Shown here: positions 9,551 through 18,290 of the stretch, one piece after another
Numbering within the stretch: the first letter of the stretch is position 1
Layout of the letters: each line of letters begins with the position of its first letter
Assembly: GCA_015063005.1 (NCBI GenBank)
Contig: SUTF01000003.1
Location: 164,180-228,179, forward strand
Origin: Methanobrevibacter millerae
GTDB taxonomy: Archaea > Methanobacteriota > Methanobacteria > Methanobacteriales > Methanobacteriaceae
DNA length: 64,000 bases
Direction: 5' to 3'
Program-made: the position numbers and the translations under genes
The notes under the pieces: generated by a model
The model's input: only the letters and a program-made list of their open reading frames with translations
Database searches by the model: none
What the model was told of the DNA's origin: nothing

Positions 9551-10681
9551 TCATTGTTCAATTATTGTTTCATCAATAGCTATACCGAAGTGTCTTGCAC
9601 TTTTTTCAATATAGACTTTTACCTTATCCCCAGGCTTTACATCAGCAACGGATAAAGGTTTATCGTCAGCATCAACAATTCTTATTGTTTCTGCATTTTG
9701 AAGTAATGTTCTTATAGTTTTTCCTTCATATTCTGCTTCAATCAAAATCAATGGTCTTCTTTCGATTTTGCTTCTGCCCACATATGCTGTTCTGGTCTCA
9801 CCTTTAGTATTTACAATCAATACCTCATCTCCGGCAACAAGCTCTGACAAGTATCTTGTCTTGTTGCCCGGTACCATCACATATGCCTGTACAGGACCGG
9901 CATTAACCCTGAACGGTCTTGAAGCTACATATTCACTTTCCAATGATTCTGAGTGAACAAGGAATAATGATTTGGAATATGAACCGATAAGCATTCCTTC
10001 ACCGGGTTTCATCATGTCTGTCGTGTCGACACATACCCTGTCGCCGGATCCTAACGGTTTTACGTTGGTTACGGTTGCAATCTTTAAGTCATAATTTACC
10101 TTTGATGCATTATCCACTTCTGATGCGATATCCTTTATTTGTGCAAAGTCATTTGCCTCAAATATTACTCCATCGGTTCCATGCTCCAAAGTTTCAAGCG
10201 CCAATTTAGCGCCTTCACTGTCATTTACTGCTGCAATAATTTCAACATCGACTTTCTGAAGGTCCGCTATTATATTTTCAAGAGGTATAACTGTCCAGTC
10301 TGTTCCTATAAGAATGATGTAATCTACGATTGGTCCTAATTTTACTGCTAGTTGTTCATGTAATTTATCAGTGATTTTTATGTATGCACAAACAGTTTTA
10401 CCTTCGCTTTTAGCTTTTTTTGCATTAGCTAAATCAATAGAGTCGGATAAATTTTCACTTAAATCTATGGCTCCGTCCCCTTCGCCGCCAATTCCCACGA
10501 GATAGATGTCAGCATCATCTTCATTGGAGATGATGTTCACATTTCCCAATTTGCGGATTTTGTCGCTATACTCTAAATCCAATACATAGCTGATTCCTGA
10601 TTCGAGTGCTGTTGTTATCATTTCCTTTCTGTCGTCCCATGGGAGGTCTGGAGTCATTATCCAAGCGAATTTATTTTGCAT
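9551..10681 (-). CDS. aroB': Archaeal 3-dehydroquinate synthase (type II, aroB')
   Basis: Second step of the archaeal route to aromatic amino acids: oxidative deamination and cyclisation of ADH to 3-dehydroquinate. The start [29 protein letters not shown] and the blocks [45 protein letters not shown] and [14 protein letters not shown] are characteristic of the MJ1249 family. The 376-residue length is normal. A strong GGGTGAT site precedes the ATG. It lies 9 bases after aroA', which makes its substrate, so the pair is a functional operon. Confidence 0.96.
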   Translation of the reverse strand: MQNKFAWIMTPDLPWDDRKEMITTALESGISYVLDLEYSDKIRKLGNVNIISNEDDADIYLVGIGGEGDGAIDLSENLSDSIDLANAKKAKSEGKTVCAYIKITDKLHEQLAVKLGPIVDYIILIGTDWTVIPLENIIADLQKVDVEIIAAVNDSEGAKLALETLEHGTDGVIFEANDFAQIKDIASEVDNASKVNYDLKIATVTNVKPLGSGDRVCVDTTDMMKPGEGMLIGSYSKSLFLVHSESLESEYVASRPFRVNAGPVQAYVMVPGNKTRYLSELVAGDEVLIVNTKGETRTAYVGRSKIERRPLILIEAEYEGKTIRTLLQNAETIRIVDADDKPLSVADVKPGDKVKVYIEKSARHFGIAIDETIIEQ

Positions 10682-10690
10682 TAAATCACC

Positions 10691-11482
10691 CTATTTTAAG
10701 AATTTTAAAGCTTCTTCGACTTCTAAATCATTATGTACAACTTCTGAAATCGCTCTTGTAATTTTTCCAGGATTTTCTGCTTGGAAAAGATTACGTCCGA
10801 ATGCTACACCTGCTCCACCAACGCTTAAAGAATCCTTTACCATAGTCAATAGTTCTTCATCGGTGTCGACTTTTGGTCCTCCTGCAATTACTACAGGCAC
10901 AAGTGCTCCTTCAACTACTTCCTTAAATGAATCAGGGTCTCCTGTATAATTGGTCTTTACAATGTCAACTCCCAATTCTGAACCTACACGGGCAGCATGC
11001 TTTACAAATTCAACATCCAATTCGTTTTCAACCTTTTCTCCACGTGGGTACATCATTGCAAGAAGTGGAATTCCCCAGTAGTCACATTTTTCGGCGATTT
11101 CACCTAATTCATGTAACATGTTGCTTTCTGTTGCACTTCCAAGGTTTACATGCACGGAAACTGCATCTGCACCCAATTGAATTGCTTTTTCAACAGATGT
11201 TACTGTTACCTTATCGTTTGGATCAGGTGCAAGAGAAGTACTTGCGGATAAGTGTACAATAAGACCTATGTCTTTACCGTATCCTCTGTGACCTCTTTGA
11301 ACAATTCCTTTATGCATTAATATTGCATCTGCTCCACCTTGGGAGATTTCTTCTACAGTATCATCTATATTTACAATTCCTTTGATAGGTCCGCTGGAAA
11401 CACCATGGTCCATTGGGGCAATGACTGTTCTTCCAGTATTCCTATTGAAAATTCTTTCTAAACGAATTTTTTTACCAATCAT
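10691..11482 (-). CDS. aroA': 2-amino-3,7-dideoxy-D-threo-hept-6-ulosonate synthase (aroA')
   Basis: First step of the archaeal shikimate entry pathway, an aldolase of the class I (DeoC/FBA) type with a Schiff-base lysine. Key residues fit the MJ0400 family: Asp25 in APMDHG, Tyr145 in MMYPRGE and Lys176 in [10 protein letters not shown]. The phosphate-binding end [10 protein letters not shown] and [11 protein letters not shown] is present. 263 residues is the usual size. It is the first gene of the aroA'-aroB' unit. Its promoter (11483-11651) has a TATA-like ATATATA near 11530-11537 and a palindrome ATTGTACAAT just upstream of it. Confidence 0.96.
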   Translation of the reverse strand: MIGKKIRLERIFNRNTGRTVIAPMDHGVSSGPIKGIVNIDDTVEEISQGGADAILMHKGIVQRGHRGYGKDIGLIVHLSASTSLAPDPNDKVTVTSVEKAIQLGADAVSVHVNLGSATESNMLHELGEIAEKCDYWGIPLLAMMYPRGEKVENELDVEFVKHAARVGSELGVDIVKTNYTGDPDSFKEVVEGALVPVVIAGGPKVDTDEELLTMVKDSLSVGGAGVAFGRNLFQAENPGKITRAISEVVHNDLEVEEALKFLK

Positions 11483-11541
11483 TATATTACCTTCTAAAAA
11501 ATAACATTATTTAATATATTTTTGATGCTATATATATTTTA

Positions 11542-11551
11542 ATTGTACAAT
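11542..11551. promoter_or_regulatory. Palindrome ATTGTACAAT upstream of aroA' TATA-like box
   Basis: A perfect 10-base palindrome placed just upstream of the TATA-like stretch of the minus-strand aroA' promoter. That position suits an activator site or a promoter-proximal operator. Its TTGTACAA core resembles the half-sites of the longer palindrome found before comD. Function is inferred from position only, and a site this short in AT-rich DNA can arise by chance. Confidence 0.3.
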
Positions 11552-11651
11552 AATGTGCTTTTAAGCGAATATAATTTAAATTCATTATATTGATTTAGGT
11601 AAAAAACTAAATAATGTTTAAAAAAATAGCTAAAAAATTATGCCAACTATA

Positions 11652-12167
11652 TCATTTTTTGGGCATAGGTGTCCATAAGTCAAATTCCTTTATTTGAGGT
11701 GGAATTCCACTGTCCTTATAGGAATCTAAAAATCCATCAAAGGATTTATAGTCTCCCATGACCTCAGTTATTGAATTGTAAAACTCAACCAGACCCCTAT
11801 TTCTAATGAAAGTATGCTTTGGTTTGAATGTTGATGACCATATGTAGAATACCTTAAAGACAGTATCTGGATGATATCCTCCACCCAAATCAATAGCCAG
11901 AACATCACACTTTTGAGTTAACTTGAACACTTCAGATAATGTTTCATGAAGCCTTACATCAGCATTGATAACTGCCAAGTCCAGTTTATCCATTTCCCTT
12001 GAAGCTTCCGGTGAATTATCCAATGCAATCAGATTAACATCATTTTGCAGGATTAGCTTTGATGTGTTTCCGGTATGGCATCCAAGCTCTATTACACAGT
12101 CTCCATCATTAACTGCCTCCTGAATTTGCCTTCTATAGTCATTGACATCATAAGATAACTTTATCAT
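11652..12167 (-). CDS. SAM-dependent methyltransferase-like protein
   Basis: A 171-residue class I methyltransferase-like fold. Motif I is clear (CVIELGCHTGNTSKLI, about residues 24-39), followed by LIALDNSPEASREM (acidic residue after strand 2) and CDVLAIDLGGGYHPD. The target is unknown. Its ATG overlaps the stop of the upstream pantoate kinase by 4 bases (12164-12167), so the two are translationally coupled. That hints at a link with coenzyme A metabolism or simply shared expression. It could be a non-catalytic SAM-binding relative. Confidence 0.7.
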   Translation of the reverse strand: MIKLSYDVNDYRRQIQEAVNDGDCVIELGCHTGNTSKLILQNDVNLIALDNSPEASREMDKLDLAVINADVRLHETLSEVFKLTQKCDVLAIDLGGGYHPDTVFKVFYIWSSTFKPKHTFIRNRGLVEFYNSITEVMGDYKSFDGFLDSYKDSGIPPQIKEFDLWTPMPKK

Positions 12168-13003
12168 AATTGCCTCTTTGTGTATAGTTTATCTATGTTC
12201 AGCTTTTCAATATCCAAATCTTTAAAGACATCTTCATTATCTGCAAAAGCAAATACTGTATTTCCAAGCATTGCCATAGAACTACCCAAAATATCATCCA
12301 TCGAATTAAAATAATTGACTAAAGATTGAACATCATCTGTCATTAAATTCGTATCCTGGGAAAATCTCAATGAAAGCTCTAAAAATTTATTTACTGAAAT
12401 ATCTTTCTTAAATTCTTCCAGACACTTGTGGCCGGTTTCAGAAATGACTCTTTTATGATTCGGATTCTGAATTATAGATGCAGTGTCAATCCCTCCGAAA
12501 AATCTGGTTGCTACAAACAAGTCTTCATCAAATGATTCTATCCTGCCTACTCCAGGTGCTCCTGGAGAAGTTCTTAAAACCAATCCTGAACCAGTCTGGC
12601 CTATTACATCACCGAGTCCACCACCCAATGACACTTCGACTTTATGTGCAATCTGACCGCATTCATCATATGAATATCCGCAGTCAAAAAATTCGTTTAA
12701 GGCTATAGATAAACTTAAAGCCGAAGCTGCTGAAGTTCCAAATCCCGCTCCGATAGGAAGCTGAATATCCTGAGTGATTTCAAAAGGAGAATCAATATTA
12801 AAATGCTTTAAAACCTCATTTATAACAATATCAGTACCCTGATTAATGTTGATTTTAAATTCGGATGAATCTTTTAGCGTAGTTTTTACTCCCCTGTCAA
12901 GAAGAAATCCTGCGCCACAGGATCCGTTTTTCAAAGGGTCCTGATTATTTTCAATGCTGAAAAAACCAGTGATGTGTGCAGGTATGAAAACTGAAATAGT
13001 CAT
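12164..13003 (-). CDS. Pantoate kinase (GHMP family), archaeal CoA synthesis
   Basis: Phosphorylates pantoate in the archaeal coenzyme A pathway, replacing bacterial pantothenate kinase. The N-terminus ISVFIPAHITGFFSI is the family signature. The GHMP ATP-binding loop is LPIGAGFGTSAASALSLS (about residues 82-99), with SLGGGLGDVIGQTGSGLVLR after it. The 279-residue length fits. It is followed by the overlapping methyltransferase gene. The partner phosphopantothenate synthetase is not in the window. Confidence 0.9.
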   Translation of the reverse strand: MTISVFIPAHITGFFSIENNQDPLKNGSCGAGFLLDRGVKTTLKDSSEFKININQGTDIVINEVLKHFNIDSPFEITQDIQLPIGAGFGTSAASALSLSIALNEFFDCGYSYDECGQIAHKVEVSLGGGLGDVIGQTGSGLVLRTSPGAPGVGRIESFDEDLFVATRFFGGIDTASIIQNPNHKRVISETGHKCLEEFKKDISVNKFLELSLRFSQDTNLMTDDVQSLVNYFNSMDDILGSSMAMLGNTVFAFADNEDVFKDLDIEKLNIDKLYTKRQL

Positions 13004-13039
13004 AAAAAATAATATGGTAATGGTTTATAATAAATTTGT

Positions 13040-13444
13040 TCATTCCAAAGCATCATATTCTTCGTCAGATACCTCTTCACACCATTCATTTTCAGGATTA
13101 ACTCCTGGAACTTCAATTGCAATGTGGGTGAATTGGGAGTCTTTTGATGCTCCATGCCAGTGCTTAACATTTGGAGGAATATTAACGACATCTCCAGGTT
13201 TTAGTTTTTGTGCGGGCTTATTTTCTTCCTGATACCATCCTTCGCCTTCAGTTACAAGAAGGATTTGTCCTCCATTTTCATCAGCATGGTGAATGTGCCA
13301 GTTGTTTCGACATCCCGGCTCGAAAGTGACATTCGCAACCATTACCTCACCTGCCTGAGCAAGAATATTGAGATAGCTTTTACCAATGAAAAATTCTCCG
13401 AATGGATTTTCCTCCCCTTTTCCGAAAAGAATTTTCTCACTCAT
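13040..13444 (-). CDS. Small single-domain cupin protein
   Basis: A 134-residue cupin with the metal-binding pattern NNWHIHHADENGGQ (His50, His52, His53) and the second motif PPNVKHWHGAS (His95, His97). This type is often described as a carboxymuconolactone-decarboxylase-associated or mandelonitrile-lyase-like cupin, but the reaction is unknown. Its ATG shares one base with the stop codon of the upstream flavodoxin gene, so the two are translated together. Pairing with a flavodoxin suggests a redox or detoxification role, as inference. Confidence 0.8.
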   Translation of the reverse strand: MSEKILFGKGEENPFGEFFIGKSYLNILAQAGEVMVANVTFEPGCRNNWHIHHADENGGQILLVTEGEGWYQEENKPAQKLKPGDVVNIPPNVKHWHGASKDSQFTHIAIEVPGVNPENEWCEEVSDEEYDALE

Positions 13445-13953
13445 TATTCAGCCACCCAATGAGCTACGCTGTCCTTTGCATCGTAGACATTTGCACCTGG
13501 AATTGACAATCCTTTTTTGATTTCTGCTCCTTCACAGAGTTTAGCCAAATCCCTTTGGGATGAGCCGAATCCTGAGCCTTCATGGGTAACGAATGGTTTT
13601 ACGACTTTGCCTTCAAAGTCAAGTTGTTCCAATTGTGTCCACATCGGCATTGGAAGTGTTCCCCACCAGTTTGGAAAACCAATGTATATAACATCATAAT
13701 CCTTAATATCGGCCAGGGTCTCTTTGATTTCAGGCCTTGCATCGTCTTGCTGTTCTTTTTTTGCAACATCAATGCATTTCATGTAATCAGCAGGATATTC
13801 GTTTGCAGGTTCAACTTTGAATAAATCTGCACCGGTTTCATCCTTGATATATTCTGCTATAACTTCGGTATTGCCTTTTTCTATGTTTTTTAATTCTCCA
13901 CCAAAGTAGTTTTCACCAGAACGAGAAAAATAAATTACTAAACTATTTGCCAT
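13444..13953 (-). CDS. Flavodoxin family protein
   Basis: FMN-binding electron carrier or small quinone/flavin reductase. The first phosphate-binding loop is VIYFSRSGENYFGG, the middle block YDVIYIGFPNWWGTLPMPMWT is characteristic of the flavodoxin_4 group, and THEGSGFGSSQRDL follows. 169 residues, no signal peptide. It is the first gene of a two-gene unit with the cupin downstream (one-base overlap). Confidence 0.9.
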   Translation of the reverse strand: MANSLVIYFSRSGENYFGGELKNIEKGNTEVIAEYIKDETGADLFKVEPANEYPADYMKCIDVAKKEQQDDARPEIKETLADIKDYDVIYIGFPNWWGTLPMPMWTQLEQLDFEGKVVKPFVTHEGSGFGSSQRDLAKLCEGAEIKKGLSIPGANVYDAKDSVAHWVAE

Positions 13954-14058
13954 AATTACACCTTCTTTGTTAATATTATATTTGGTAGATTTAATATATA
14001 AATGTTGCGAAACACAACAATTAAAACATTGAAAAAAAATAAAGAATAAAATGAAAAA

Positions 14059-15282
14059 TTATTCTTTAATTGATCTGGCTAGCTCTGCACCTTTTTCAAA
14101 TGCTTCTTTTAAAACATCTTCATCAGGTACAAAAGTAACGTCCAAAGTATCAGTTACATTAAATCCGGCAGCTTCCAAATCCTTTTGGAGTTTAGCAACA
14201 GCTCCTCCACCCCAACCTTTTGATGAAAAGATTAAAGCGTTCTTGTTACTGGTGGTTCCTGCAAAGTTGACACAATCCAACCAATAAAGCATGTTTCCGA
14301 TACGTGGGAAAGGCTTGTTCATCATGGTAGGAGCACCTAAAGCGATAGCCTTACTGTCCAATATGTCAGTAATGGCATCATCAGGACCATCATGCTGCAT
14401 AAAGTACATTGCAACCTCAACGCCTTCACTTGCAATACCTTCAGCAATTTGGAAAGCCAATTTTTCAGTTGAATGGTGCATTGTATCGTAAATGACAGTG
14501 ATTTTGTCCTTACATACACCTGAACCCCATTTAGCATATAAGTCAATAATGAATTTAGGGTTTTTCCAGATTTGACCGTGACATGGAGCAATCATCTTGA
14601 TTTGATCCACAATTCCATTGTCAGTTAACTCCTGCAATTTCATCCTGAGCATTGGAGAGCCTAAAGTTACAAGGTTAGCATAGTACTTTTGTGCCTCTTT
14701 TTCCAATACATCCAATGAATAATCCTCATCAAATCTTTTGGAATGACATACATGCTGACCGAATGCATCATTGGAGAACAATATGCCTTCTTCAACCAGG
14801 AAAGTAAACATACTGTCTGGCCAATGTAACATTGGAGCAGATACAAATGCTAAAGTTCTTCCACCAATATCAATTTCATCACCTGTCTGGACAGTATTGA
14901 TTTCTAAATCACCGAAATTATGATATTGCTGTTCTAAAAATTTAGCGCAGTTAGGGGAAGCATATATTTCAGCTTCAGGATTATATTTTTCAATGGTTTC
15001 TCTCAAATGAGTTGAGTGATCCATTTCAGAGTGGTTCTGTACAAATACATCAATCTGAATATCTTTTCCTTCCTGAGCAAATGCATCTTCAATCCTTGCA
15101 TATAACTGATTATCCAAACCGCCATATACATTATCAATCAATACGGTTTTTTCTTCACCAAATACCAAGTATGCGTTGTAGGTAGTTCCTGGAATTCCGT
15201 ATCCATGGAAAGTTCTGCTGTTCCAATGGAGAACACCAACCCAGTAAACTCCTTCAGCCATTTTTGTTGCCTTAGCTATCAT
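14059..15282 (-). CDS. fprA: F420H2 oxidase / A-type flavoprotein FprA
   Basis: Reduces oxygen to water with reduced coenzyme F420, an oxygen-defence enzyme of methanogens. The N-terminal metallo-beta-lactamase-like diiron domain (about 1-250) has HSEMDH (His84, Glu86, Asp88, His89), APMLHWPDSM, FSNDAFGQH and the late histidine in APCHGQIW. A C-terminal flavodoxin domain starts near KITVIYDTMHHST (about residue 258) and ends with SSKGWGGGAV. 407 residues is the usual length. A clear AAGGAG site lies 10 bases before the ATG. It is a single gene with its own promoter. Confidence 0.97.
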   Translation of the reverse strand: MIAKATKMAEGVYWVGVLHWNSRTFHGYGIPGTTYNAYLVFGEEKTVLIDNVYGGLDNQLYARIEDAFAQEGKDIQIDVFVQNHSEMDHSTHLRETIEKYNPEAEIYASPNCAKFLEQQYHNFGDLEINTVQTGDEIDIGGRTLAFVSAPMLHWPDSMFTFLVEEGILFSNDAFGQHVCHSKRFDEDYSLDVLEKEAQKYYANLVTLGSPMLRMKLQELTDNGIVDQIKMIAPCHGQIWKNPKFIIDLYAKWGSGVCKDKITVIYDTMHHSTEKLAFQIAEGIASEGVEVAMYFMQHDGPDDAITDILDSKAIALGAPTMMNKPFPRIGNMLYWLDCVNFAGTTSNKNALIFSSKGWGGGAVAKLQKDLEAAGFNVTDTLDVTFVPDEDVLKEAFEKGAELARSIKE

Positions 15283-15780
15283 AATAATAATCTCCTTGAA
15301 AAAAGTTTCAATTATTTAAAAGTATATTTTTGGTAATATATAAAAGTAGTTAAAAAAAAAGAAATGAAATTACCTTTTAGCAAAAGGCAAACTCATCATA
15401 CAGAACAATGAAAGCAACATTAAAAACAAAGGATTACCCATATCATAAACCACTTGTTTTTTAACTTCATCATTGTCTGAATCATCATCTTAAACATCAA
15501 TTTCCTCTCCCTCATAGCTTTCATTATTCAAATTGAAAGTATCAGAGGTTAAAGTAGCCTTATTAATTTTTTCACCAACGTTATTGCCTTGCAGGTGATA
15601 TATAATGAAACCTCACATCCTCAACAGCTAGCGTTCCTATATCCCATATGTCCATCAATTGAACTTCTCAGACCTAAGAAGTCAGGCATTATTACACAGA
15701 TTATTAAAAATATCATTCAACTAATATATATTATAATAAAAATATAATATTAAATATTGATAGTATTTTGAGGTTAATAA
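15283..15780. other. Gene-free stretch: fprA promoter, adhesin remnant, PHP-gene promoter
   Basis: About 500 bases without an intact gene. The fprA side has the AAGGAG site and AT-rich promoter. The middle (15370-15612) is the decayed C-terminus of a surface protein. The right side has AT-rich promoter sequence and GAGGT just before the ATG at 15781. No RNA gene was recognised. Confidence 0.6.
15370..15612 (-). pseudogene. Remnant of an adhesin-like protein C-terminus with membrane anchor
   Basis: Read on the minus strand, this encodes about 40 polar residues ending NESYEGEEIDV, then an in-frame TAA (15490-15492), then DDDSDNDEVKKQVVYDMGNPLFLMLLSL, a hydrophobic segment and a basic end PFAKR with a stop at 15370-15372. 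An acidic linker, a Gly-Asn-Pro, a transmembrane helix and a basic tail is the usual C-terminal anchor of Methanobrevibacter adhesin-like proteins. No start or upstream domain remains (stop in frame above 15612), so this is a decayed gene end and not an active gene. Confidence 0.65.
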
Positions 15781-16446
15781 ATGAACAAAAGAATAGATTT
15801 ACATATGCACAGCCTATTTAGTGACGGAGAGCTATTACCATCAGAACTTGCAAGAAGAGCTTTGAAACTAAATCATGAAGTGATAGCCATCACAGATCAT
15901 GTTGATTATTATAATGTTGATGAAATTCCAAAAATACAGGCAGCAATTGATGACATCAATTCAAACTGGGACATTACAGTCGTATTAGGTGCTGAAGTGA
16001 CCCATGCTCCAACAGAATCAATCGACGACATAGCAAAAAGAGCTAAGGAGCTTGGAGCTAAAATTGTAGTTGTTCATGGTGAAACATTGAACGAACCTGT
16101 TACTCCGGGAACTAACCTTGCGGCAGTCCAGTCAAAATATGTTGATATTTTAGGCCATCCTGGATTGATTACAAAAGAAGAGGCGGAGCTTGCACTTGAA
16201 AATGACATCTATTTAGAGATAAGCGCACGTAAGGGACACTGCCTTGGCAACGGCCATGTTGCAAACATTGCCCGTGAAGTGGGAAACAAGCTGATTGTTG
16301 ATACAGATACCCATTCACCGGACGACTTGATAACATTTGAAAAATCATATGAAATAGCACGTGGAGCTGGCTTAAGCGATGAAGAAGCTATGAAAGCTAT
16401 TGTAGATAATCCACGTGAATTATTGAAAAGCAGAGGAATATTATAA
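15781..16446 (+). CDS. PHP-domain metal-dependent phosphoesterase (histidinol phosphatase family)
   Basis: The PHP metal-binding motifs are all visible: [11 protein letters not shown] (His8, His10), AITDH (Asp39, His40), [15 protein letters not shown] and VDTDTHSP near the C-terminus. The 221-residue single-domain form is common in methanogens and is often annotated as a histidinol-phosphatase-like or PolX-like hydrolase. The substrate cannot be read from the sequence. GAGGT precedes the ATG. A hairpin follows at 16454-16476. Confidence 0.88.
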   Translation: MNKRIDLHMHSLFSDGELLPSELARRALKLNHEVIAITDHVDYYNVDEIPKIQAAIDDINSNWDITVVLGAEVTHAPTESIDDIAKRAKELGAKIVVVHGETLNEPVTPGTNLAAVQSKYVDILGHPGLITKEEAELALENDIYLEISARKGHCLGNGHVANIAREVGNKLIVDTDTHSPDDLITFEKSYEIARGAGLSDEEAMKAIVDNPRELLKSRGIL

Positions 16447-16453
16447 TTAAATT

Positions 16454-16476
16454 AAAGATTATTCTCCATAATCTTT
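16454..16476 (+). terminator. Hairpin after PHP gene
   Basis: Perfect 9-base inverted repeat AAAGATTAT / ATAATCTTT with a 5-base loop, 8 bases after the PHP-gene stop and followed by an AT-rich, T-containing stretch. The position suits transcription termination. Archaeal terminators mostly need only a T-tract, so the hairpin role is uncertain. Confidence 0.45.
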
Positions 16477-16541
16477 AATAATTATTTTAAATTAACCAAA
16501 AAGCCATCAATTTTAAATCTTTTGAAAAATAATAATAGTAT

Positions 16542-17609
16542 ATGAAAGATTTGTTTGACTATTGCGAATTTGGAGATTTGAAACTTAACAGCAGAGTGGT
16601 TAGAACCGGATTGTGGGAATCTGAAAAGGAAGCTTCTGGAAATTTAACTCCTGAAATATATGACCGATATGAAAATATTGCTGCAAGTGGCGTTGGACTG
16701 ATAATCACTGAAGTAATTTCACTATATCCCAAAGATATTTTTTCAAAATATAGTCATACCATTCACAATAAGCGTTTCGTGCGTGAAGCAAAAGATTTGA
16801 CCGATCTTGTTCATGTATATGATGTTCCAATTTTTGCACAGCTTGCTTTTGTTCAATACAACAAAAGAACAGAGCAGAACATGAAAATTGATGATATAAC
16901 TTTGGAAGACATCAGGAAAATCCAGACTGATTATATAATAGCTGCTCAAAAAACTGATTATGCCGGCTTTGATGGAATTCAAATTGCACTCGGAAATAAT
17001 TATTTTTTAAGCCGTTTCATCAATCCATATTTCAATAATAGGAAAGACAAATATGGTGGAAATACATTAAACCGTTTAAGAATTGTGCTGGAAATGATTA
17101 AAGTTATCAAACAATCAACAAAGCTTCATATCAACTGCAGACTTAACACATTTGATTTTCATGCTGGAGGAATGGATATGAAAGAAAGTATTGAAATTGC
17201 CAAGTTGCTTGAAAAGCATGGTGCTGACAGCCTTCAGATTACAATGCCACGTTCACCACAATTATTTTCAAAAGAATACAGGGACAGAACTCCTCCTGAA
17301 TTCAAGTCAAGAGTTAGAAAAGATGAAAACCCATTGATTGGAGCCTGCAGTGAAATAATTAAAAATGTTGATATTCCTGTCATTTTAGGCGGCGGGTTTA
17401 AAAGCCAAAACCAAATTAATGAAATCTTAAACAGCACAGATATTGATTATATATCCATGCAGAGGCCTTTTGTAGCAGATACCAGCTTTCTGGTTGACTG
17501 GAAACTTAATGGCGATGGAGTGAGTTTCTGCCAGGCATGCAACAATTGCTATTCAAAAAAGACAAGCACATGCCATTTAAAGCCTTGCAGTCCAGAATAC
17601 TACAAATAA
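16542..17609 (+). CDS. Old yellow enzyme family NADH:flavin oxidoreductase
   Basis: An FMN-dependent TIM-barrel ene-reductase-type protein. It starts with LKLNSRVVRTGLWESEKEASG and has the characteristic SRFINPYFNNRKDKYGGNTLNRLRIVLEMI region, LHINCRLN, GGGFKS for phosphate binding, and a C-terminal Cys cluster FCQACNNC with a further Cys (CHLKPC) as in iron-sulfur-containing members. The FeS binding is plausible but not certain. 355 residues is typical of the one-domain form. No ribosome binding site precedes the ATG. A TATA-like TTTTAAAT about 30 bases upstream suggests a leaderless transcript. It converges on the reductase gene, with 3 bases between stops. Confidence 0.87.
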   Translation: MKDLFDYCEFGDLKLNSRVVRTGLWESEKEASGNLTPEIYDRYENIAASGVGLIITEVISLYPKDIFSKYSHTIHNKRFVREAKDLTDLVHVYDVPIFAQLAFVQYNKRTEQNMKIDDITLEDIRKIQTDYIIAAQKTDYAGFDGIQIALGNNYFLSRFINPYFNNRKDKYGGNTLNRLRIVLEMIKVIKQSTKLHINCRLNTFDFHAGGMDMKESIEIAKLLEKHGADSLQITMPRSPQLFSKEYRDRTPPEFKSRVRKDENPLIGACSEIIKNVDIPVILGGGFKSQNQINEILNSTDIDYISMQRPFVADTSFLVDWKLNGDGVSFCQACNNCYSKKTSTCHLKPCSPEYYK

Positions 17610-17612
17610 AAT

Positions 17613-18281
17613 TTATTTTAAAACCTTGTATGTTAAAATCAGGTCTTTTCCCAATTTGAATGAATCAGTCAACTCCAAATTAACCCCTTCATCCATTGTA
17701 TCAAAGCCCTCACCATCAAACAATGTCTTTGCATTGACTCCGCCAACAACTTTCGGAGCTATACATATTCTTATCTCGTCAATAAGACCGGCTTCAATCA
17801 TTGCAAAGTTAAGCGTTGCTCCACCTTCAAGCATCAGTTTCTTTATTCCCTGATTTGCCAAGTAATCCATAAGTGCAGTAAGGTCAACTCTCTTGTCACC
17901 GCTGAAGAAGAATTCTACTCCCCTTTGCTTGAACACATTGCATCTGTCACTTACAAGAAAATCATACTTGAATTCGTTGGCAGCAGCAATAATTGTCTTT
18001 GCGTCCTTGTTTGTAATTCGGGCAGCTATTGGAGTTCTGCATTTGCTGTCGACAACAACACGTACAGGGTTGTCTTCAGGGTTTGCATCGACCTTATGAA
18101 CAGTAAGTCTTGGATCATCAGCCAGAACCGTTCCGATTCCAACCATTATTGCATCAACTTCTTTTCTTAGTTCATGAACTCTTTTTAAATCATCTTCACC
18201 TGAAATGTTTGAACTGTTTTTTGCCGTGACTATCTTGCCGTCAAGTGTCATGGCTGCATTTAAAATAACGTAAGGTTTCAT
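17613..18281 (-). CDS. 2,5-diamino-6-(ribosylamino)pyrimidinone 5'-phosphate reductase (RibD C-terminal family)
   Basis: NAD(P)H-dependent reductase of the archaeal/fungal riboflavin and deazaflavin precursor pathway. The N-terminus MKPYVILNAAMTLDGKIVT, the block DAIMVGIGTVLADDPRLTV, RVVVDSKCRTP, LMLEGGATLNFAMIEAGLIDEI and the late LTDSFKLGKDLILTYKV match the family, and 222 residues is normal. A TTG is in frame one codon earlier, but the ATG at 18281 has AGGTGAT at proper spacing. It follows the glycosyltransferase gene by 9 bases, so it is co-transcribed. Confidence 0.93.
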   Translation of the reverse strand: MKPYVILNAAMTLDGKIVTAKNSSNISGEDDLKRVHELRKEVDAIMVGIGTVLADDPRLTVHKVDANPEDNPVRVVVDSKCRTPIAARITNKDAKTIIAAANEFKYDFLVSDRCNVFKQRGVEFFFSGDKRVDLTALMDYLANQGIKKLMLEGGATLNFAMIEAGLIDEIRICIAPKVVGGVNAKTLFDGEGFDTMDEGVNLELTDSFKLGKDLILTYKVLK

Positions 18282-18290
18282 CAAATCACC

